Source: Piscinibacter sp047600445 (lineage in GTDB: Bacteria; Pseudomonadota; Gammaproteobacteria; Burkholderiales; Burkholderiaceae_C). From it: a stretch of DNA of 64,000 bases. Under the pieces are notes generated by a model. It was given only the letters and a program-made list of their open reading frames with translations, searched no databases and was not told the DNA's origin. Positions 16,654 through 25,235 of the stretch are shown in pieces; the first letter of the stretch is position 1, and each line of letters starts with the position of its first letter. The stretch covers positions 1,922,001-1,986,000 of the forward strand of contig NZ_JASGKT010000002.1 in the NCBI RefSeq assembly GCF_047600445.1, read 5' to 3'. A program made the position numbers and the translations under genes.

Positions 16654-16926
16654 ATGCCCGTCTTCACCCTCCTCGGCCTGGCCGCCGCCGCCCTGGCCAG
16701 CCTGTGCCTCTACGCGGCCTCGCCCAACCAGCGCCTGTGGCTGGCGCCCTGGCCGCGCGGACTCGCGCGCATCGCGAGCGCGGCGCTGCTGGTGCTGGCC
16801 TGGCTCGCGCTGCTGCAGGACATGCGGCGCGTGACCGCCGCCTTCGTCCTGGGCACGGTGCTGATGCTGGCGCTCGCCGTGTGGCCCTATGCTGGAGCGT
16901 ATGTCCATGTCCGCCGTACCCGCTGA
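16654..16926 (+). CDS. DUF3325-like small membrane protein of the iron-uptake operon
   Basis: A 90-residue protein with three hydrophobic segments (about 3-22, 36-55 and 60-80) and the conserved YAASPNQRLW turn. This matches the DUF3325 group, which is found almost only beside siderophore receptors and PepSY proteins. It starts 36 bases after the receptor and overlaps the next gene by 20 bases. Its role is unknown; it may help assemble the inner-membrane reductase complex. No Shine-Dalgarno sequence is obvious. Confidence 0.75.
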   Translation: MPVFTLLGLAAAALASLCLYAASPNQRLWLAPWPRGLARIASAALLVLAWLALLQDMRRVTAAFVLGTVLMLALAVWPYAGAYVHVRRTR

Positions 16927-17236
16927 AACCGGCGCGGCACCGCCCCGGGCGTTGAAGCCGATCCGCACCGACTGGGTGTCCAAGACCCTGGCCGGCCTGC
17001 TGCTGGGCTTCAGCCTGGCCATCGTCGTCGCCGGGGCGCTGATGGCGCTGCTGCGCGGCACGCCGCTGCCGGTGAGCGGGCAGCTCGCGATGTGGCTGGT
17101 GCCGCCGGTGTGGCTGGGCGTGCTGTCGGGCGTGTATTTCTTCTCCAGCGGGCTGCGCGCCTGGGCCTGGCTGCTGGGCGCCAACGCGCTGGCGCTGGGC
17201 CTGTGGTGGCTGGCCTCGACGGCGGGCGCGGCATGA
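16907..17236 (+). CDS. DUF3649-like iron-uptake membrane protein
   Basis: A 109-residue protein with a soluble Pro-rich N-terminus, then TDWVSKTLAGLLLGFSLAI and three hydrophobic segments, consistent with the DUF3649 group of iron-transport accessory proteins. Three ATGs are possible (16889, 16901, 16907); GGAG at 16894-16897 is 9 bases from the last, so I use 16907. The gene overlaps the previous one by 20 bases, and its stop overlaps the next start by ATGA, indicating tight co-translation of the operon. It resembles small proteins accompanying PepSY iron reductases in Pseudomonas pyoverdine uptake. Confidence 0.75.
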   Translation: MSAVPAETGAAPPRALKPIRTDWVSKTLAGLLLGFSLAIVVAGALMALLRGTPLPVSGQLAMWLVPPVWLGVLSGVYFFSSGLRAWAWLLGANALALGLWWLASTAGAA

Positions 17237-18849
17237 GGGCCGACCACGTCCGCAACTACAAGTCCGTCCACACCTGGACGGGCATCGTCAGCGGCCTGGC
17301 GCTGTTCATCGCCTTCTACGCCGGCGCGCTCACGGTGTTCAAGGAGCCGCTGCGGCGCTGGTCCACGCCGCCCGCCACCCTGGCGCAGCCGGTGCCGCTG
17401 GACGAGGTGCAGCCGCTGATCGTGCAGACCCTGGCCACCACGCCCTCCGTCGGGCGCGGCGCGGCGCTGAAGCTCGAAGGCGACCGCGCCATCCCGCGCC
17501 TGGAATGGGAAGTGCGCGACCCCAAGGCCGACGACCACGACGACAGCGCCGTGCGCCGCTACGTCGCCACGCTGGACGCCGGCGGCGGCGTGCAGGTGAG
17601 CGAACAGCATCCCTCGCGGCTGGTGGAGTTCATCGACGTGCTGCACCGCGTCGTCGGCCTGCCGGTGGATTCGGACCCGAACCGCTGGATCATGGGCGTG
17701 GTCTCGGCGCTGTACTTCGTCGCGCTGGTCTCCGGCGTCGTGGTGCTGCTGCCCTCGCTGGTGAAGGACTTCTTCGCGCTGCGCGTGGGCAAGAACCTCA
17801 AGCGCATGTGGCTGGACGCGCACAACGTCGTGGGCATCGTCAGCCTGCCCTTCCACATCGTCATGGCGCTGAGCGCCGTGGTGTTCGCCTACCACGACCA
17901 GATCTACGCGCTGCAGGACAAGGTGATCCACAAGGGCCAATGGTCGCAAGGCCCGGCGAGGGCCCCGCAGGCCAAGGGCGGGCCGGCGCGCGATCCGGCC
18001 GACATGCTGCCGCCCTCGCGGCTGCTGCAGATCGCCCGGGAGGCCTCGCCCGGCTTCGAGCCCAACGGGCTGCAATACGCGCAGGTGACCGGGCCCCGGC
18101 CCACGGTGCGCGTCTGGGGCAAGAACCCCGAGGCCGTCTCGCCGCGCGCCCTGGGCGGCTTCGCCGCGATCGACCCGTACAGCGGCAAGCTGCTCGCCAC
18201 CGACTTCCTTCCGGGCGCGCAGGACACGCCGGCGCTGTTCATCAGCAGCTTCTTCGCGCTGCACATGGCCTCGTTCGGCGGCACGGCCGTGCTGTGGCTG
18301 TACTTCCTGCTGGGGCTGGCGGGCGCGTGGCTGTTCTACACCGGCAACCTGCTGTGGGTGGAAACGCGGCGCAAGGCCCAACGCAAGGGCGGCGAGCGGC
18401 CCGTGCAGCGGCGCGACACGGCGCTGATGGCCTCGGCCACGGTGGGCGTGTGCATAGGCTGCGTGGCGGGCATCTCGCTGACACTGGCCGCCGCCAAGTG
18501 GCTGCCGGGCCGCGTGGACGACCTGGCCGCCTGGCACGTGCGCATCTACTACGCCGTGTTCTTCGCCGGCGTGGCCTGGGCCTTCTGGCGCGGCGCGGCG
18601 CGTGCCGCCGCGCCGCTGCTGTGGCTGGCGGCGGCTTGCACGGCGGCGATTCCGCTGTCGTCGCTGCTGGGCTGGCTGGCGCCGGGCTCCGGCGCGTGGG
18701 CCGACGGCACGATGCTGGGCGTCGACCTGACCGCGCTGGCCGGGGCGCTGGCGCTGGCGTGGATGGCGCGCGCCACGGCGCGGCGCGTGCGCCAGGGGCC
18801 GCAGGACAGCGTGTGGTCGGTGCGGCGGAGCATGGCGGCGAGCGCCTGA
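17233..18849 (+). CDS. PepSY-domain inner-membrane protein, probable ferri-siderophore reductase
   Basis: A 538-residue protein starting MRADHVRNYKSVHTWTGIVSGLALFI, the typical N-terminus of PepSY-associated TM proteins, with conserved His in HTWTG, LHRVVGLP and LDAHNVVGIVSLPFH that may bind heme. About seven to eight membrane segments are predicted, with a periplasmic PepSY-like region between. Homologues such as FpvG help reduce iron from a siderophore in the periplasm. It is the last gene of the receptor operon, starting inside the ATGA overlap with the DUF3649 gene. Iron regulation is expected through the shared Fur box. Confidence 0.85.
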   Translation: MRADHVRNYKSVHTWTGIVSGLALFIAFYAGALTVFKEPLRRWSTPPATLAQPVPLDEVQPLIVQTLATTPSVGRGAALKLEGDRAIPRLEWEVRDPKADDHDDSAVRRYVATLDAGGGVQVSEQHPSRLVEFIDVLHRVVGLPVDSDPNRWIMGVVSALYFVALVSGVVVLLPSLVKDFFALRVGKNLKRMWLDAHNVVGIVSLPFHIVMALSAVVFAYHDQIYALQDKVIHKGQWSQGPARAPQAKGGPARDPADMLPPSRLLQIAREASPGFEPNGLQYAQVTGPRPTVRVWGKNPEAVSPRALGGFAAIDPYSGKLLATDFLPGAQDTPALFISSFFALHMASFGGTAVLWLYFLLGLAGAWLFYTGNLLWVETRRKAQRKGGERPVQRRDTALMASATVGVCIGCVAGISLTLAAAKWLPGRVDDLAAWHVRIYYAVFFAGVAWAFWRGAARAAAPLLWLAAACTAAIPLSSLLGWLAPGSGAWADGTMLGVDLTALAGALALAWMARATARRVRQGPQDSVWSVRRSMAASA

Positions 18850-18890
18850 GGCCGGCGGCCGCGGGCGCGATGGCCCGAGCAGCGCAATGG

Positions 18891-18896
18891 GATAAT
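18891..18896 (+). promoter_or_regulatory. -10 hexamer of a probably leaderless map mRNA
   Basis: GATAAT is followed by 7 bases (TCGCCCC) and then the map ATG at 18904. There is no Shine-Dalgarno sequence and no room for one if transcription begins at the usual distance, so a leaderless message is likely. Confidence 0.55.
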
Positions 18897-18903
18897 TCGC
18901 CCC

Positions 18904-19707
18904 ATGACGATCACGATCAAGACCGCTGCCGACATCGAAGGCATGCGGCTCGCCTGCCGGCTGGCCTCCGAGGTGCTGGACATGCTCACGCCGCACGTCA
19001 AGCCCGGCGTGAGCACCGAACAGCTCGACAAGCTCGCGCACGACCACATCGTGAACGTGCAGGGCGGCGTGCCCGCGCCGCTGAACTACGCGCCGCCGGG
19101 CTACACGCCCTACCCCAAGTCGATCTGCACCTCGATCAACCATCAGGTCTGCCACGGCATCCCGAACGACCGGCCGCTGAAGAACGGCGACATCGTCAAC
19201 ATCGACGTCACCGTCATCAAGGACGGCTGGCACGGCGACACCAGCCGCATGTTCGTGGTCGGCGAAGGCTCGATCGCCGCCAGGCGCCTGTGCCAGATGA
19301 CCTACGACGCGATGTGGAAGGGCATCGCCAAGGTGAAGCCGGGCGCGCGCCTGGGCGACATCGGCAACACCATCCAGACCTTCGCCGAGAGCAACGGCTT
19401 CTCGGTGGTGCGCGAGTTCTGCGGCCACGGCATCGGGCGCAAGTTCCACGAGGAGCCGCAGGTGCTGCACTACGGCCGCCCCGGCACGCTGGAGGAACTG
19501 GTGCCGGGCATGACCTTCACGATCGAGCCGATGATCAACGCCGGCAAGCGCGACATCCGCGAGATGGGCGACGGCTGGACCATCGTCACGAAAGACCGCT
19601 CGCTGTCGGCGCAGTGGGAACACACGGTGCTGGTCACCGACACCGGCTACGAGGTGCTGACGCTGTCGGCCGGCAGCCCGCCCCCGCCCGCGTTCATCGC
19701 GGCCTGA
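18904..19707 (+). CDS. map: Type I methionine aminopeptidase
   Basis: Removes N-terminal Met from new proteins. The 267-residue protein has the type Ia layout without extensions. Metal ligands are visible as Asp in NIDVTV, Asp in HGDTSRMF, His in FCGHGIGR, Glu in TIEPMIN and Glu in QWEHTVLV; the substrate-site His is in NHQVCHGIP. It is followed 8 bases later by glnD, the usual Burkholderiales pair, and preceded by a likely leaderless promoter. The C-terminus carries a short Pro-rich tail (AGSPPPPAFIAA) beyond the family core. Confidence 0.97.
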   Translation: MTITIKTAADIEGMRLACRLASEVLDMLTPHVKPGVSTEQLDKLAHDHIVNVQGGVPAPLNYAPPGYTPYPKSICTSINHQVCHGIPNDRPLKNGDIVNIDVTVIKDGWHGDTSRMFVVGEGSIAARRLCQMTYDAMWKGIAKVKPGARLGDIGNTIQTFAESNGFSVVREFCGHGIGRKFHEEPQVLHYGRPGTLEELVPGMTFTIEPMINAGKRDIREMGDGWTIVTKDRSLSAQWEHTVLVTDTGYEVLTLSAGSPPPPAFIAA

Positions 19708-19714
19708 GGCGCAG

Positions 19715-22348
19715 ATGGCCGCCGCGCTCAGCGAACGCCGGGACGGCGCCGCGCCCGACATCGCCGAGCTGCGGTCGCGCTTCCGCTCGGGCAAGAGCGA
19801 GCTGATCGAGCACTTCAAGGCCTCGCGCGCCAGCGCGCCGGCCGCGACGCGGCTGCTCAAGGCGCTGGCGCGGCACGTCGACGCCACGCTGCTGGCGCTG
19901 TGGCGGCACTGCAGCATGCCCGGCGGCGCGGCGCTGCTGGCGGTGGGCGGCTACGGGCGCGGCGAGCTGTTCCCCTGCTCCGACGTCGACGTGCTGGTGC
20001 TGCTGCCGCCCGCCTCGGTGCGCCAGAGCGAGGCCGACGCGGCCGCCACGCGCTCGGCCATCGAGCGTTTCATCACCGCCTGCTGGGACATCGGGCTGGA
20101 GATCGGATCGAGCGTGCGCACCGTCGACGAGTGCATCGCCGAGGCCGAGCGCGACGTGACGGTGCAGACCTCGCTGCTGGAAAGCCGCTACCTGTGCGGC
20201 TCGCGGCGCGTGTTCACCACCTTCCGCCACGCCAACACGCGGGCGATGGACGCCAAGGCCTTCCTGCGCGCCAAGACGCTGGAGATGCTGCAGCGCCACA
20301 CCAAGTTCGAGGACACGCCCTACGCGCTCGAGCCCAACTGCAAAGAAAGCCCCGGCGGCCTGCGCGACCTGCAGACGGTGATCTGGGTGGCGCGCGCCGC
20401 CGGCCTGGGCAAGAACTGGAGCGAGCTGGCCGCCAAGGGGTTGATCACGCCCTTCGAGGTCAAGCAGTTGCAGCGCAACGAGGGGCTGCTCAAGCTGATC
20501 CGCGCGCGGCTGCACCTGATCGCCGGGCGCCGCGAGGACCGCCTGGTGTTCGACCTGCAGACCGCGGTGGCCGAGAGCTTCGGCTACCAGTCGACGCCCG
20601 GCCAGCGCGCCTCCGAGGTGCTGATGCGGCGCTACTACTGGGCCGCCAAGGCGGTGGCGCAGCTCAACCAGATCCTGATGCTCAACATCGAGGAGCGCGT
20701 GGCCGGCTCGCAGGACGCGCCGATGCGCCCGATCGACGGCTACTTCCTCGAACGCGGCGGCATGCTGGAAGTCGCCAGCGACGACCTGTACCAGCGCCAC
20801 CCCGACGCGATCCTCAAGACCTTCCTGACCTACCAGCAGACGGTGGGCATCAAGGGCCTGTCGGCGCGCACGCTGCGCGCGCTGTACAACGCACGCGAGG
20901 TGATGGGCGCGGAGTTCCGCCGCGACCCGGTGAACCGCGCCACCTTCATGCAAATCCTGAAGGAGCGCGAGGGCCAGACGCACGCCTTCCGGCTGATGAA
21001 CCAGACCTCGGTGCTGGGGCGCTACCTGTGGGTGTTCCGGCGCATCGTCGGGCAGATGCAGCACGACCTGTTCCACGTCTACACGGTCGACCAGCACATC
21101 CTGATGGTGCTGCGCAACGTGCGCCGCTTCTTCATCCCCGAGCATGCGCACGAGTACCCGTTCTGCACCCAGCTCGCGCTGACCTGGGACAAGCCGTGGA
21201 TCCTGTACGTGGCGGCGCTGTTCCACGACGTGGCCAAGGGCCGCGGCGGCGACCACTCCGAGCTGGGCGCCGTCGAGGCGCGGCGCTTCTGCCGCGACCA
21301 CGGCATCGGGCGCGAGGACGCCGCGCTGATCGAGTTCCTGGTGCACGAGCACCTGCGCATGTCGCGCATCGCGCAGAAGGAAGACCTGTCCGACCCGCAG
21401 GTGATCCAGGACTTCGCGCGCCGCGTCGGCAGCCCGCGCACCCTGACCGCGCTGTACCTGCTGACGGTGGCCGACATCCGCGGCACCAGCCCTAAGGTGT
21501 GGAACGCCTGGAAGGGCAAGCTGCTGGAAGACCTGTACCGCTCGACGCTGCGCGCGCTCGGCGGCGCGCAACCCAACCTCGACGCCGAGATCGAGGCGCG
21601 CAAGGAAGAGGCGCGCCACCTGCTCAACCTGCACTCGATGCTGCCCGACACCGAGGTGCCGCTGTGGAAGACCCTCGAGGTCAGCTACTTCGCGCGCCAC
21701 GACGCGCCCGACATCGCCTGGCATGCGCGCTCGCTGTTCCGCCACGTCGACACGCAGGAGCCGGTGGTCAAGGCGCGCCCCTCCTCGGTCGGCGAGGGCC
21801 TGCAGGTGCTGGTGTACGCGCCCGACCGGCCCGACCTGTTCGCGCGCATCTGCGGCTACTTCGACTCGGCCGCCTTCAACATCCTCGACGCCAAGGTGCA
21901 CACCACGCGCGCCGGCTACGCGCTCGACACCTTCCAGGTGACCAGCCCGCAGCACGAGGGCCACGACCCGGCGCACTACCGCGACCTGATCTCGCTGGTC
22001 GAGAACCAGCTCAGCGGCGCGGTGGCCGCCACCGGGCCGCTGCCCGAGCCGAGCCGCGGGCGGCTGTCGCGGCGTGTCAAGAGCTTCCCGGTCACGCCGC
22101 GCATCACGCTGCGGCCCGACGAGCGCGCGCAGCGCTGGCTGCTCGGCGTCTCCACCAGCGACCGTTCCGGCCTGCTCTACGCCATCGCGCGCGTGCTGGC
22201 GCGCCACCACGTCAACCTGCAGCTCGCCAAGATCACCACGCTGGGCGAGCGCGTGGAAGACACCTTCCTGATCGACGGCTCGGCGCTGCAGCAGAACCGC
22301 AAGCAGATCGCGATCGAGAGCGAGCTGCTCGACGCGATCAGCCCCTGA
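19715..22348 (+). CDS. glnD: PII uridylyltransferase / uridylyl-removing enzyme GlnD
   Basis: Glutamine sensor that uridylylates and deuridylylates PII proteins, setting nitrogen assimilation. Length 877 is typical. The nucleotidyltransferase domain has GGYGRGELFPCSDVDVLVL with the metal-binding Asp90 and Asp92; the HD domain shows FHDVAKGRGGDHS (His504-Asp505); two C-terminal ACT domains begin near 695 (LVYAPDRPDLFARICGYF) and near 805 (GVSTSDRSGLLYAIARVL). It follows map closely and precedes mnmH by 9 bases on the same strand, so all three may be one transcript. Confidence 0.97.
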   Translation: MAAALSERRDGAAPDIAELRSRFRSGKSELIEHFKASRASAPAATRLLKALARHVDATLLALWRHCSMPGGAALLAVGGYGRGELFPCSDVDVLVLLPPASVRQSEADAAATRSAIERFITACWDIGLEIGSSVRTVDECIAEAERDVTVQTSLLESRYLCGSRRVFTTFRHANTRAMDAKAFLRAKTLEMLQRHTKFEDTPYALEPNCKESPGGLRDLQTVIWVARAAGLGKNWSELAAKGLITPFEVKQLQRNEGLLKLIRARLHLIAGRREDRLVFDLQTAVAESFGYQSTPGQRASEVLMRRYYWAAKAVAQLNQILMLNIEERVAGSQDAPMRPIDGYFLERGGMLEVASDDLYQRHPDAILKTFLTYQQTVGIKGLSARTLRALYNAREVMGAEFRRDPVNRATFMQILKEREGQTHAFRLMNQTSVLGRYLWVFRRIVGQMQHDLFHVYTVDQHILMVLRNVRRFFIPEHAHEYPFCTQLALTWDKPWILYVAALFHDVAKGRGGDHSELGAVEARRFCRDHGIGREDAALIEFLVHEHLRMSRIAQKEDLSDPQVIQDFARRVGSPRTLTALYLLTVADIRGTSPKVWNAWKGKLLEDLYRSTLRALGGAQPNLDAEIEARKEEARHLLNLHSMLPDTEVPLWKTLEVSYFARHDAPDIAWHARSLFRHVDTQEPVVKARPSSVGEGLQVLVYAPDRPDLFARICGYFDSAAFNILDAKVHTTRAGYALDTFQVTSPQHEGHDPAHYRDLISLVENQLSGAVAATGPLPEPSRGRLSRRVKSFPVTPRITLRPDERAQRWLLGVSTSDRSGLLYAIARVLARHHVNLQLAKITTLGERVEDTFLIDGSALQQNRKQIAIESELLDAISP

Positions 22349-22357
22349 CGGCCGGCG

Positions 22358-23413
22358 ATGGCCATCGTCAGGATTCCCGCGGCCGAGGCGCTCGCGCGGC
22401 TCGGCGAATTCGACGCCGTGATCGACGCGCGCTCGCCGGGCGAGTACGCGCTGGACCGCCTGCCCGGCGCGCTCAACTGGCCGAGCCTGAACGACGCCGA
22501 GCGCGCGCTGGTCGGCACCGAGTACCGCCAGGTGTCGCCCTTCGCGGCGCGCAAGCGCGGCGCGGCGCTGGTGGCGCGCAACATCGCCGCGCACATCGAG
22601 CGCGAGGCGATCGACAAACCCAAGGACTGGCGCCCGCTGCTGTACTGCTGGCGCGGCGGCCAGCGCAGCGGCGCGCTGGCCACGGTGCTGGGCGCGATCG
22701 GCTTTCGCGTGCACGTGCTCGATGGCGGCTACCAGGCGTTCCGCCGCGCGGTGCTGGCCGAGCTGCAGGCGCTGCCGGCGCGCTTCGCGTGGCGCGTGGT
22801 CTGCGGCGTCACCGGCTCGGGCAAGAGCCGGCTGCTGCAGCACCTGGCGGCGCAGGGCGCGCAGGTGCTCGACCTGGAGGCGCTGGCCAACCACCGCGGC
22901 TCGGTGCTCGGCCTGGTGCCGGGCAGCCCGCAGCCGACGCAGAAGCGCTTCGAGACGCGGCTCTGGGAGACGCTGCGCCGCTTCGACGCGGCGCGGCCGG
23001 TGATCGTCGAGAGCGAGAGCAGGAAGGTCGGCGACCTGCGCGTGCCCGAGGCGCTGGTCGAGCGCATGCGCGCCGCGCCGTGCGTCGTGCTCGAACTGCC
23101 GCTGCACGCGCGCGTCGAGCTGCTGATGCGGGACTACGACTTCTTCGTGCGCGACACGGCGGCCTTCTGCGAGCGCCTGGACGCGCTGCGCATCCTGCGC
23201 GGCAACGCGCTGGTCGAGGGCTGGCAGGAACGCGCCCGCGCCGGGCTCACGCGCGAGGTCGTGCGCGAGCTGCTGGAACGGCACTACGACCCGATCTACC
23301 GCCGCTCGATGCAGAACCACTTCGCCGGGCTGGCGCAGCCGCTCGCGTCGATCGCGTGGGACGGCGGCGACGCGTCGCTGGCCGCCGCGGCGCGGGCCGT
23401 CGTGGCGCTGTGA
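22358..23413 (+). CDS. mnmH: tRNA 2-selenouridine synthase MnmH (SelU/YbbB)
   Basis: Replaces sulfur with selenium at the wobble 2-thiouridine of tRNAs for Lys, Glu and Gln. The 351-residue protein has an N-terminal rhodanese domain with the catalytic Cys97 in LLYCWRGGQRSG, the same position as in the E. coli enzyme, and a C-terminal P-loop domain with CGVTGSGKSRLL (150-160) that binds tRNA or the geranylated intermediate. It needs selenophosphate from SelD, which is not in this window. It sits directly after glnD; the ATG at 22358 gives the family N-terminus. Confidence 0.95.
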   Translation: MAIVRIPAAEALARLGEFDAVIDARSPGEYALDRLPGALNWPSLNDAERALVGTEYRQVSPFAARKRGAALVARNIAAHIEREAIDKPKDWRPLLYCWRGGQRSGALATVLGAIGFRVHVLDGGYQAFRRAVLAELQALPARFAWRVVCGVTGSGKSRLLQHLAAQGAQVLDLEALANHRGSVLGLVPGSPQPTQKRFETRLWETLRRFDAARPVIVESESRKVGDLRVPEALVERMRAAPCVVLELPLHARVELLMRDYDFFVRDTAAFCERLDALRILRGNALVEGWQERARAGLTREVVRELLERHYDPIYRRSMQNHFAGLAQPLASIAWDGGDASLAAAARAVVAL

Positions 23414-23590
23414 CTACAATCCGGCTCCGGTCGGCAGTTCACCCAGGCGTTGCCGCGCTGTCCCCAGCGAGCTAAACCTGCCATTCACCCCGCGAGCTTG
23501 GTCACGTTCGATGCGTGCGCCGGGCCGGAAGTCGGCAACCCCCGGCGCCTCGATACCCCGAGGTTGGCGCATGAACGACGAAAGACCCTC
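23414..23590 (+). promoter_or_regulatory. 177-base leader of the DUF2087 gene with a candidate -10
   Basis: TACAAT at 23415-23420, immediately after the mnmH stop, is a good -10 hexamer in GC-rich DNA; the -35 region is poor. If used, it gives a leader of about 160 bases with small possible hairpins (for example CCTCG-ATACC-CGAGG near 23549-23565) and no recognisable riboswitch. No open frame with a ribosome site was seen in it. Confidence 0.35.
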
Positions 23591-24142
23591 ATGCCCCGCA
23601 CCCAGACGCCGCTGCATGCCGGCGACATCTCCGCCTTCGCCCGCGCGCTGTCGCGCGAACTGAAGCAGTCCCACACGCTGAACCAGCGCCCGCCCGGCCA
23701 CGTCGAGCTGCTGAACATGCTGGCGCGCGCCGCCGGCCATCGCAACTTCCAGAGCCTGAAGGCGCTGCCGCCGGCCGCCGCGCCCGTGGCCGCCGCACCG
23801 CCGGCAGCGGCACCGGCGCCGAACGACGCCGTCGCGAAGGCGCTGCGCCAGTTCGACGCGCAGGGCCGCATCACACGCTGGCCGAACAAGTTCGGCGTGC
23901 AGCGCCTGATGCTGTGGGGCTTGTGGATGCACTTCGACGGCAAGCGCCGCTACCGCGAGCGCGAGGTCAATGAAGTCCTCAAGGCCTGGCACCTGTTCGG
24001 CGACCACTGCCTGCTGCGCCGCGAGCTGGTCGAGATGAAGATGCTCGCCCGCACCGACGGCGGCGCCGAGTACCGCAAGCTGCCCTGCCGCCCCGGCGAG
24101 GAGGCGATGGCGCTGATGCGCGCGCTGCGCGGGCGCGCCTAG
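23591..24142 (+). CDS. DUF2087 domain protein
   Basis: A 183-residue soluble protein in two parts. Residues 1-60 (GDISAFARALSRELKQ, then LLNMLARAAGHRNFQSLKA) resemble the short N-terminal module found in some plasmid and accessory proteins. An Ala/Pro linker (about 61-82) leads to a DUF2087 domain, recognised by GVQRLMLWGLWMHFDGKRRYREREVNEVL and FGDHCLLRRELVEMKML in the DNA-derived sequence, with a typical DGGAEYRKL end. DUF2087 is often linked to HTH regulators, so a nucleic-acid-binding or regulatory role is possible but not shown. It is convergent with the RES toxin gene, overlapping it by 4 bases. Confidence 0.8.
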   Translation: MPRTQTPLHAGDISAFARALSRELKQSHTLNQRPPGHVELLNMLARAAGHRNFQSLKALPPAAAPVAAAPPAAAPAPNDAVAKALRQFDAQGRITRWPNKFGVQRLMLWGLWMHFDGKRRYREREVNEVLKAWHLFGDHCLLRRELVEMKMLARTDGGAEYRKLPCRPGEEAMALMRALRGRA

Positions 24143-24636
24143 CCGGGTGACGGCCCTCGCGCCAGGCGCGTGTCGTACAGCCACTGGCGCAGCTTGCGGG
24201 CCTCGACGCGGGAGATGTCGGCGTGCGCCGGGTTGATCAGCACGTTGAACTCCTCGGGAACCACCACCGAGGGAACACGCGCCAGCAGCGTCGCGCCGCC
24301 CGCCGCCCAGGCCGTGCCCCAGTCCAGCGAGGCCTTGCCCGCCGGCTGGGCGTTCCAGCCGACCAGCGCCGCGCCGTCGAGTTCGGGCGCGGCCGCCCAG
24401 GCGGCGGCCGGCACCGTGATCTTCACGAGGTAGCGGTTCAGCGGCAGCGGGTGCCGGGCGAGATGCACCAGCGTCTCGAGGCAGGCGAGCGCGCGGGTCG
24501 TCGAACAGTAGACCAGCGGCGTACCGGGCCGGTTCCAGCGCCCGCCCGATGTCTCCGCGCCTTTGCCGCCGAGGTCGTGCGCTTCGTGCTCAGCGGTGTC
24601 GACGCCGATGCGCCAGAGCTCGACGTCCGCGCTCAC
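24139..24636 (-). CDS. RES-domain toxin (NAD+-targeting family)
   Basis: A 165-residue RES toxin. Characterised members deplete NAD+ or ADP-ribosylate Prs. The name-giving residues are visible: Arg33 in GGRWNRPG, Tyr43 in VYCS, Glu54 in CLETLVH and Ser123 in RVPSVVVPEEFNVLINP, at spacings close to those of ParT-type toxins. The start is a GTG at 24636 overlapping the antitoxin stop in GTGA, which gives the correct N-terminus (SADVELWRIG). The cognate DUF2384 antitoxin is directly upstream. Nothing suggests inactivation. Confidence 0.9.
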   Translation of the reverse strand: MSADVELWRIGVDTAEHEAHDLGGKGAETSGGRWNRPGTPLVYCSTTRALACLETLVHLARHPLPLNRYLVKITVPAAAWAAAPELDGAALVGWNAQPAGKASLDWGTAWAAGGATLLARVPSVVVPEEFNVLINPAHADISRVEARKLRQWLYDTRLARGPSPG

Positions 24637-25157
24637 GCATAGGCCCCGGACTGCATCTGCGCGACCAGCCCGGACACCAGCGCGCGGCCGTCGGCCGTGT
24701 CCATGAACTCGCCGGGCGGCCGGCCGCCCAGCGCATCGTTGGGCTGGTCGAGCCACTGCGCCGTCCAGCGCGCGGCATCGAAGCCCTCGGGGTTGCCCGA
24801 CTCCGAGACGATCGTCTGCACCTGGCCCACGAGGCGGGTGATGCCCAGCGCCCGCTCGCTTTCGTCCTGGCTGAGCAGGTCCTTGTCCTTCACCTTGCGA
24901 TTGGCCGTCGTGCGGGCGATGCCCAGCCAGGCGTACAGGCGTTCACGCGGCACCTGCATGTCGCTGGCCAGCGTGGCCAGCAGTTGCGCGGGCAGGCCCG
25001 CCTTCACGATGCCGATGCGGTCGACCGGGTCGAAGCCGCCGACCACCGCATAGGCGGCCGCCTGCCCGGCGATGAGGTCCTGCAAGGCGGATTCGCGGCC
25101 AGGCGTGGCGCGCGGGTGAACCCGGGAGGCGGGGCGGTTCTCGGCGACGTGCTTCAC
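24633..25157 (-). CDS. DUF2384 (Xre/MbcA/ParS-type) antitoxin
   Basis: A 174-residue antitoxin of the RES-Xre class. The central part (LPAQLLATLASDMQVPRERLYAWLGIARTTANRK in outline) is an HTH-like region, and the C-terminal DUF2384 part has SERALGITRLVGQVQTIV and FDAARWTAQWLDQPNDALGGRPPGEFMDT, the GG.PPxxxxDT motif that contacts the toxin. The start is GTG at 25157 with GGAGG 6 bases upstream. It overlaps the toxin gene by GTGA. The promoter region at 25180-25211 carries two direct repeats around the -10 and is likely autoregulated. Confidence 0.9.
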   Translation of the reverse strand: MKHVAENRPASRVHPRATPGRESALQDLIAGQAAAYAVVGGFDPVDRIGIVKAGLPAQLLATLASDMQVPRERLYAWLGIARTTANRKVKDKDLLSQDESERALGITRLVGQVQTIVSESGNPEGFDAARWTAQWLDQPNDALGGRPPGEFMDTADGRALVSGLVAQMQSGAYA

Positions 25158-25179
25158 GATCGACCTCCCGATTCATTGA

Positions 25180-25211
25180 CCATTTGGACCTTTACTATAG
25201 CCCATTCGGTC
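25180..25211 (-). promoter_or_regulatory. Promoter with direct-repeat operator for the RES/DUF2384 pair
   Basis: On the minus strand the two near-identical decamers GACCGAATGG (25211-25202) and GTCCAAATGG (25189-25180) lie 22 bases apart, about two helical turns, and flank TATAGT, a good -10; TTGGTG 17 bases upstream may be the -35. This is a plausible autorepressor site for the antitoxin, 23 bases before its GTG start. Confidence 0.5.
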
Positions 25212-25235
25212 TAGAACACCAAGCACGCCCGGCGC

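Noticed and set aside
14230..19917. Very long open frame on the minus strand opposite the siderophore operon and map
   Set aside because: It is antisense to genes with clear domain matches; its translation is Arg/His/Gln-rich low-complexity sequence without recognisable domains, as expected from GC-rich codon use in the mirror frame.
19694..23320. 1208-codon open frame on the minus strand over glnD and mnmH
   Set aside because: Mirror frame of two recognised genes; composition is repetitive (His/Arg/Gln/Ala) and no motif or ribosome site supports it.
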